Positions 58,197-64,000 of a DNA stretch of 64,000 nucleotides are shown here, piece by piece (positions within the stretch are counted from its first letter, which is position 1; each line of letters begins with the position of its first letter). The notes beneath the pieces were generated by a model that searched no databases, was not told the origin of the DNA, and saw nothing but the letters and a program-made list of their open reading frames with translations. The translations under genes and the position numbers were made by a program. The stretch is from Lathyrus oleraceus (lineage: Eukaryota; Streptophyta; Magnoliopsida; Fabales; Fabaceae), in assembly GCF_024323335.1 (NCBI RefSeq), contig NC_066585.1:532408582-532472581 (forward strand), in the 5' to 3' direction.

Positions 58197-58340
58197 AGTG
58201 GATGAATGAAATTGGATGATAATTGAAAAGGAATTCGTAGAAATTTAACATCTATGCACATAACAGCCAGTGGATGAATGAAATTAGATGATAATTGAAA
58301 GGGAATTCGTAGAAATTTAACATCTATGCACATAACAGCC
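58197..58340. repeat. 72-bp tandem duplication in the Tekay LTR
   Basis: AGTGGATGAATGAAATT starts both copies, and they end CATAACAGCC. They differ at two positions by eye. Confidence 0.92.
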
Positions 58341-58545
58341 AAATGACGTTCGCCATTATGCCTTCGGCGTTCGCCGTTTGGGTTTTTTTTTCAGAATAAG
58401 AGCGTTTAACGCTAATGGCGTTCGCCATTAGCCTAATGGCGTTCGCCATATCAGTTTGACAGACAGTTTTTCCAGAATGAGAGCGTGTAACGCTAATGGC
58501 GTTCGCCATTAGCCTAATGGCGTTCGCCATATCAGTTTGAAGGGC
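58340..58545. repeat. GGCGTTCGCC hairpin array in the Tekay LTR
   Basis: CTAATGGCG, TT, CGCCATTAG (perfect 9-bp arms) occurs in two units with a period of 80 bp. Each is followed by a second TGGCGTTCGCCA palindrome, and single copies stand near 58345 and 58367. In all there are about six GCGTTCGCC-type palindromes in 200 bp. Confidence 0.9.
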
Positions 58546-59711
58546 AGATTTCGCGTTTTAAACTCCCAGATGTGATATCGTGGTAATGTTGTTGTTGTTT
58601 TTTGGGTCTTGAGTAGTATAGGCATTAGTAGAGTGTGCTAATACTGTTTTTGATTATGTGGCATGATATGATATGCTTATGTGATAATATACTGATGATG
58701 TGTGATGGTATGCATGATGCTGTGAATGTATCAGTTATGTGTGCACTTGTGAATAGACTGTTTTATGGCTTAGAGTGTGAGCATATGTCTATTCTTGAAT
58801 TGTTGTTGATGATGTAGCATGGCTAGGTGATTAGCATGCATATTGTGGCCTTTATGGTGGTAGCTAATTCCCATTGTGAGGAATTAGTGAGTTAGTCATT
58901 ATGGATTGTTGTCGATGTTTGCATGCTAGGTGAATTAGCGTGCATAGCATAGCCCTTGAGGGGTGGTAGCTAATTCCCGTGGTGAGGAATTAGTGAGTGA
59001 GTCACTAGGTCTCAAATGAGTGGGACTAGTTGGACTTGGTAGCCGTGCCTGGATTTGGACGGTGAGGTGAACTATATGTTCACAAATAGTCGGTACCGCA
59101 TGCATGGAGTCTCATTGCATAATATGTGTATGGCGTATAATATGAATGGATGTATTCCAATATTATACGTGTGTTTGTGTTGATATTGAGTATGAATATG
59201 AGTTGTATTGGTATTGAATATGATGTTTGAATTGATACTGCCGTTATTGAGTGTGTAGTCTGGTTAGAGTGATTTGATGCGTTAGTTACTTAACATTACA
59301 TAATGTTGTATAATGCTTATTATATTGATTGAGGAACTCACCCTTACACCTATTTTTCAGGTAACGAGCAGTGAGTTGAATAGGAGCTAGTGCTTGGAGT
59401 CTAGTGTAGTCTCCTAGTGGGTCATGCTCTGATAGATGTAACATCGGGAAGGGATGTTTGAATATTTTATTGATTGGTTGTGAACCATTTTGCATGTAAT
59501 ATGTTACATGATGTGAATAATTGAATTGATTTTATCCGCTGCGTATTATGCAGATACTTTATAATTTGGATTAAATAAATGAGCATGACAGGATATTCTG
59601 ATGATGGTTGTGAAATGATTGTGTGACACCCTTCGGGGCATAATTACTCTGATTGATATGTTGCTATTTTAATTGAAATATTTGGGGTATTTTAGAAGGG
59701 TGTTACATTAG

Positions 59712-59723
59712 TGGTATCAGAGC
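59712..59723 (+). other. Primer binding site (initiator methionine tRNA)
   Basis: TGGTATCAGAGC, four bases after the LTR end, is the standard site for plant chromoviruses. Confidence 0.95.
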
Positions 59724-59832
59724 ATAGTCGGTCGTGTCGAGTCGTAATTATTTTGTTTCCCCTGTACGGGATAGGTGTTGTGTAACCCTATCAGTACTTA
59801 TTGTTTCATCTTGTTAGGTTCTCAGAATAGAG

Positions 59833-62800
59833 ATGGCTGGAAGAAGTAGAGACGATGCTGTGATTGCTGAGGCTCTGGGTATGCTAGCTGGAGTACTTGG
59901 AGGAAATCCAAATGTTGTGGGGATGGGAGCTGCTCGTCAACTGAGTGAGTTCCAGAAGAACAATCCTCCAATGTTCAAGGGAGCATACGATCCAGATGGC
60001 GCTCAGAAGTGGTTGAAGGAGATCGAGAGGATCTTCCGAGTAACTGAGTGTGCTGATAACCAGAAGGTCAGGTTCGGTACGCATATGCTCTCAGAAGAAG
60101 CAGATGATTGGTGGGTTGCTACCCGCACTGAGTTGGAAGCTGCTGGAGATGCTGAGATTTCTTGGGCTGTGTTCAGGGAGAGATTTCTGAGGGAGTATTT
60201 TCCAGAGGATGTCAGAGGGAAGAAAGAGATAGAGTTCTTGGAATTGAAGCAGGGTAACCGGTCTGGTACGGAGTATGCTGCTAAGTTCACAGAGCTGTCG
60301 AAGTATTACACTCCCTATGCTGAGGCTGCTGGAGAATTTTCTAAGTGTGTGAAGTTTGAGAACGGGTTGCGTCCCGAGATCAAGCAGGCTATTGGATATC
60401 AAAGGATTAGAGTGTTTTCTGATTTGGTTGACTGTTGCAGGATTTTTGAACAGGATTCCAAGGCTAGAGCAGAGAGCTATCAGCAGAGGGTTGATAGGAA
60501 AGGTAAGAATCAGATTGATCGTGGGAAACCGTATGCAGCTGGCAAGGGTTTTCAGAGGCAGAGTGGGATGAAAAGGCCTAGTGGGGGAGATTCTAGTGCC
60601 CCTGCTAAGTGTTTCAGATGTGGTCAGGCTGGACATCGTGTCCATGAGTGTACCAGTGCTGAGAAGAAGTGTTTCAAGTGTGGAAAAGGTGGTCACTTGG
60701 CTGCAGATTGCCGGTTGAAGACTGTGATCTTTCCTGAGATTGAGGAAGGAGAGAGTTTGGTTCTATCAGCCAGGCAGGTGAACGAGGAAGTAGCAGATGG
60801 GTCAGAGTTGTTTATGCTGTTAGCGACTTTGGAGGCTAAAGATAAACTGGTGATTGGCGATCTAGCGGTGGTGTGTGATTTTCTTGATGTGTTTCCGGAA
60901 GAAGTGAATGAATTACCGCCAGAGCGTGAAGTTGAGTTCTCGATTGATTTGGTACCTGGTACTAGGCCGATATCGATGGCTCCGTACCGTATGTCTGCTG
61001 TTGAGTTAACGGAGTTGAAGAGTCAGTTGGAAGATCTGTTGGATAAGAAATTTATTCGTCCGAGTGTGTCACCGTGGGGTGCACCAGTGTTATTGGTTAA
61101 GAAGAAAGAAGGTACTATGAGGTTGTGTGTGGACTACAGACAACTGAATAAAGTGACGATCAAGAATCGGTATCCTTTGCCGAGAATTGATGATTTGATG
61201 GATCAGTTGGTTGGTGCAAGTGTGTTCAGCAAGATAGATTTGAGATCTGGGTATCATCAGATACGTGTGAAGACTGAGGATATTCAGAAGACTGCTTTCA
61301 GAACAAGGTATGGACATTATGAGTATTCTGTAATGCCTTTTGGTGTGACTAATGCGCCTGGAGTATTTATGGAGTATATGAATAGGATTTTCCATCCGTG
61401 CCTAGATAAGTTTGTTGTGGTGTTTATTGATGACATTTTGGTATATTCGAAATCTGAAGAAGAGCATGCTGAGCATTTGAGAGTGGTTTTAGGAGTTCTG
61501 CGAGAAAAGAAGTTATTTGCTAAACTGTCAAAGTGTGAATTTTGGTTAGAAGAGGTTAGTTTTCTTGGTCATGTGATTTCAAGAGGCGGTGTTGCTGTTG
61601 ATCCTTCTAAGATAGAAGCGGTATCTAAGTGGGAAGCTCCGAAGTCAGTTTTTGAGATAAGGAGTTTTCTTGGTTTGGCTGGTTATTATAGGAAGTTCAT
61701 TGAGGGATTTTCTAAGTTGGCGTTACCGTTGACGATGTTGACTAGAAAGGGGCAAGCGTTTGTTTGGGACTCAAAATGTGAAGAAGGTTTCCAAGAGTTG
61801 AAGAGAAGGTTGACTACTGCTCCTATTCTGATATTACCGAGTTCGTCGGAACCATTTGAGGTTTACTGTGATGCTTCATTGTTGGGTTTGGGTGGTGTGT
61901 TGATGCAGAATAAGCAGGTTATAGCTTATGCTTTGAGACAGCTGAGGGTTCATGAAAGGAACTATCCGACACATGATTTAGAGTTGGCAGCTGTGGTATT
62001 TGTTCTGAAGTTATGGAGGCATTATTTGTATGGATCAAGATTTGAGGTTTTCAGTGACCATAAAAGTTTAAAGTATTTGTTTGATCAGAAAGAGCTGAAT
62101 ATGAGACAGAGGAGATGGTTAGAATTTCTGAAGGATTATGATTTTGGTTTGAATTACCATCCGGGTAAAGCAGACGTAGTGGCTGATGCGTTGAGTCGGA
62201 AATCATTGAATATGTCTATGTTAATGGTTAAGAAATTGGATTTAATTGAGCAGTTTAGAGACTTGAGTTTGGTGTGTGAGAGTACTCACAATAGTGTTAA
62301 ATTTGGAATGTTGAAGTTAACGAGTGGTATTCTGGATGAGATTAGAAAGGGTCAGAAATCCGATGTGCTTTTGGTTGATAAGTTGACTCTAGTGAATCAA
62401 GGTCAAGGTGGTGAATTCAGAATTGATGAGAATGGTGTTTTGAAATTTAGTAATCGGGTGTGTATTCCGGATGTTATCGAATTTAAGAAGAGTATTCTTG
62501 AGGAAGGACATCGTAGTGGCCTGAGTATTCATCCTGGAGCTACGAAGATGTATCATGATTTGAAAAGGTTATTTTGGTGGCCGAGAATGAAAAGAGAAAT
62601 CGCGAGTTTTGTTTATTCTTGTTTGACTTGTCAGAAGTCAAAGATTGAGCATCAGAAGCCGTCTGGGCTAATGCAACCGTTGGCTATTCCAGAGTGGAAG
62701 TGGGATAGTATCAGTATGGATTTTGTTTCTGGTTTGCCGAGGACAAATAAGAATTTTGAGGCTATTTGGGTGATTGTTGATAGATTGACAAAATCGGCTC

Positions 62801-63756
62801 ATTTCATTCCGATCAGAATGGATTATCCGTTAGAGAGATTAGCCGAGTTGTATATTGAGAAGATTGTAAGTTTGCATGGTATTCCGTCGAGTATTGTTTC
62901 GGACAGAGATCCTAGATTTACATCGAAGTTTTGGGAAGGTTTGCAGAAGGCTTTGGGAACTAAGCTGAGATTGAGTTCTGCATATCATCCGCAGACTGAT
63001 GGTCAGACTGAGAGGACGATTCAGTCACTAGAGGATCTTTTGAGAGGTTGTGTTTTAGAAAAGAGAGGTGCGTGGGATTGTTATTTACCGTTGATTGAGT
63101 TTACCTACAACAATAGTTTTCATTCGAGTATTGGTATGGCACCGTTTGAAGCTTTGTATGGTAGGAGATGTCGGACACCTTTATGTTGGTATGAGTCCGG
63201 TGAGAGTGCTGTGGTTGGACCGGAGATTGTTCAACAAACTACGGACAAGATTAAGATGATTCAGGAGAAGATGAGAATTGCTCAGAGTCGACTGAAGAGT
63301 TATCATGATAAGAGGAGGAAGGCACTTGAGTTCCAAGAGGGAGATCATGTGTTTCTTCGTGTTACTCCGATAACTGGTGTTGGTCGAGCTTTGAAGTCAA
63401 AGAAGTTGACACCTCGATTTATTGGTCCCTATCAGATTTTAGAAAGGATAGGAGAGGTAGCCTATCGTATCGCTTTACCGCCGTCGCTTGCGAATTTGCA
63501 TGATGTTTTTCATGTGTCTCAGTTGAGGAGATACATTCATGATCCGTCGCATGTAGTCCAAATAGATGATGTACAGGTGAGAGATGACCTGACTGTTGAA
63601 GCATCACCTATGAGGATCGAGGATCGAGAGTTGAAGCAGTTGCGGGGTAAAGAGATTGCATTGGTGAAGGTAGCTTGGGGAGGACCAGCAGGTGGCAATG
63701 TGACCTGGGAACTTGAGAGTCAGATGAAGGAGTCTTATCCGGAGTTATTTGCTTGA
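59833..63756 (+). CDS. Gag-pol polyprotein of a Tekay-type chromovirus, protease domain deleted (1307 aa)
   Basis: One open frame. Gag capsid region: residues about 35-215 ([20 protein letters not shown]). Two CCHC knuckles: 260-273 and 280-293. At 296-298 (KTV) the sequence jumps to [18 protein letters not shown], which normally follows the protease, so the third knuckle and the DTG-type aspartic protease are absent without loss of frame. Reverse transcriptase: about 390-590, with FIDD at 531-534. RNase H: about 675-795, with D680 and a late ADALSRK. Integrase: zinc-binding H893, C930 and C933, then catalytic D963, D1024 and E1060. A C-terminal chromodomain-like region is at about 1245-1307 ([20 protein letters not shown]). 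Tekay polyproteins are usually about 200 residues longer. All other catalytic residues I checked are present, so replication would need protease from another element. Confidence 0.95.
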   Translation: MAGRSRDDAVIAEALGMLAGVLGGNPNVVGMGAARQLSEFQKNNPPMFKGAYDPDGAQKWLKEIERIFRVTECADNQKVRFGTHMLSEEADDWWVATRTELEAAGDAEISWAVFRERFLREYFPEDVRGKKEIEFLELKQGNRSGTEYAAKFTELSKYYTPYAEAAGEFSKCVKFENGLRPEIKQAIGYQRIRVFSDLVDCCRIFEQDSKARAESYQQRVDRKGKNQIDRGKPYAAGKGFQRQSGMKRPSGGDSSAPAKCFRCGQAGHRVHECTSAEKKCFKCGKGGHLAADCRLKTVIFPEIEEGESLVLSARQVNEEVADGSELFMLLATLEAKDKLVIGDLAVVCDFLDVFPEEVNELPPEREVEFSIDLVPGTRPISMAPYRMSAVELTELKSQLEDLLDKKFIRPSVSPWGAPVLLVKKKEGTMRLCVDYRQLNKVTIKNRYPLPRIDDLMDQLVGASVFSKIDLRSGYHQIRVKTEDIQKTAFRTRYGHYEYSVMPFGVTNAPGVFMEYMNRIFHPCLDKFVVVFIDDILVYSKSEEEHAEHLRVVLGVLREKKLFAKLSKCEFWLEEVSFLGHVISRGGVAVDPSKIEAVSKWEAPKSVFEIRSFLGLAGYYRKFIEGFSKLALPLTMLTRKGQAFVWDSKCEEGFQELKRRLTTAPILILPSSSEPFEVYCDASLLGLGGVLMQNKQVIAYALRQLRVHERNYPTHDLELAAVVFVLKLWRHYLYGSRFEVFSDHKSLKYLFDQKELNMRQRRWLEFLKDYDFGLNYHPGKADVVADALSRKSLNMSMLMVKKLDLIEQFRDLSLVCESTHNSVKFGMLKLTSGILDEIRKGQKSDVLLVDKLTLVNQGQGGEFRIDENGVLKFSNRVCIPDVIEFKKSILEEGHRSGLSIHPGATKMYHDLKRLFWWPRMKREIASFVYSCLTCQKSKIEHQKPSGLMQPLAIPEWKWDSISMDFVSGLPRTNKNFEAIWVIVDRLTKSAHFIPIRMDYPLERLAELYIEKIVSLHGIPSSIVSDRDPRFTSKFWEGLQKALGTKLRLSSAYHPQTDGQTERTIQSLEDLLRGCVLEKRGAWDCYLPLIEFTYNNSFHSSIGMAPFEALYGRRCRTPLCWYESGESAVVGPEIVQQTTDKIKMIQEKMRIAQSRLKSYHDKRRKALEFQEGDHVFLRVTPITGVGRALKSKKLTPRFIGPYQILERIGEVAYRIALPPSLANLHDVFHVSQLRRYIHDPSHVVQIDDVQVRDDLTVEASPMRIEDRELKQLRGKEIALVKVAWGGPAGGNVTWELESQMKESYPELFA

Positions 63757-63783
63757 GGTATGTTTTCGAGGACGAAAACTCTT

Positions 63784-63798
63784 TTAGTGGGGGAGAGT
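63784..63798 (+). other. Polypurine tract
   Basis: TTAGTGGGGGAGAGT lies directly before the 3' LTR start TGTAACACC at 63799. Confidence 0.9.
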
Positions 63799-64000
63799 TG
63801 TAACACCCCAATTAAAATAAGATAATTATTTAATTTAAATTAATATTTTTTTATTAATTTAATTGAATAATTGGAATTTGGGATTATTATTACTATTATT
63901 TTGGAATAATAACTATTGGGATAATTATTTATTGGAAAATATATATAAGTTGGAATTAAGGAAAAAGTCCCATTTTGGAGTAAAAAGGTTTTTACGTGAA
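63799..64000 (+). repeat. Tekay 3' LTR (first 202 bp)
   Basis: Aligns with 57780-57981; one difference is visible (AATAACTATTGG here, AATAATTATTGG in the 5' copy). Cut by the end of the window. Confidence 0.95.

Larger units (their letters stand above)
57780..59707 (+). repeat. Tekay 5' LTR, 1928 bp
   Basis: It runs from TGTAACACCCC to GGTGTTACA. A TATA-like AAATATATATAAG lies near 57918. It contains a 72-bp tandem duplication (58197 and 58269), a hairpin array at 58340-58545, and a duplicated module of about 104 bp at 58822 and 58926 (GTAGCTAATTCCC, then GAGGAATTAGTGAG). Confidence 0.95.
57780..64000 (+). mobile_element. Young Tekay-type chromovirus (Ty3/gypsy), right end cut by the window
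   Basis: It has a complete 5' LTR (57780-59707), methionine-tRNA primer site, one open gag-pol frame, polypurine tract and the first 202 bp of the 3' LTR (63799-64000). Over those 202 bp the two LTRs differ at one position by eye. The element would be about 7.9 kb if the 3' LTR is full length. The protease domain is missing from an otherwise open polyprotein. Confidence 0.95.

Noticed and set aside
60091..60696. 201-residue minus-strand frame opposite Tekay gag
   Set aside because: Shadow of the plus-strand gag-pol frame; composition mirrors the complementary codons.

Overview
The window is repeat-dominated nuclear DNA from a plant, most likely a large-genome legume (tribe Fabeae or a close relative). 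The evidence is two kinds of Ogre-type Ty3/gypsy element with an arginine-tRNA-like primer site (TGGCGACTC), a plant mobile domain (PMD) gene, a SIRE-like LTR, AT-rich spacers and very long TA/TC microsatellites. I found no intact host gene. The longest intact reading frame is a retrotransposon polyprotein (59833-63756).

Layout. 1-19119 is a nested stack. The outermost layer is a Tat-lineage LTR retrotransposon on the + strand, seen only by its 3' end: an antisense PMD gene (17949 down to 71), a polypurine tract and an LTR at 18430-19119. That PMD gene is split by a SIRE-like LTR (1463-15869). The LTR holds a 2.4-kb segment with a putative plant transposon protein gene and, separately, a 10,666-bp Ogre derivative (5020-15685; target duplication ATTAT). 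The Ogre has nearly identical 2.1-kb LTRs, gutted gag-pol and a 65-bp minisatellite in its 3' region. 19577-23634 is a Mutator-like element (MULE) with long terminal inverted repeats and a transposase gene carrying two lesions. 23.8-27.2 kb is AT-rich DNA with microsatellites and a MITE. 27.26-30.23 kb is a decayed second Tat element with PMD-like coiled coil and pol tail to tail. 30234-34320 is a 4.1-kb Ogre LTR followed by its primer site.

34.3-40.2 kb has a decayed transposon gene, one orphan exon of an unrecognised gene and AT-rich DNA. About 40264-43460 is a PIF/Harbinger element with both genes (Myb-like ORF1 and DDE transposase), each lightly damaged. 44222-44555 is a non-autonomous hAT-like element with an exact 8-bp target duplication. 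44.7-46.9 kb is a decayed gypsy-type transposon gene. 47.5-51.9 kb is a second decayed Ogre LTR interrupted by a 2.5-kb solo LTR. 52-57.8 kb is AT-rich with a tandem duplication and small inverted-repeat elements. 57780 to the window end is a young Tekay-type chromovirus whose single gag-pol frame is open for 1307 codons but lacks the aspartic protease.

How it works together: nothing here reads as a host pathway. The recurring theme is dependence. The Ogre lacks much of gag and the polymerase core, and the Tekay element lacks protease. Both nonetheless have near-identical LTRs, so recent copying probably used proteins supplied in trans. Family assignments come from motif recognition; no database search was possible.
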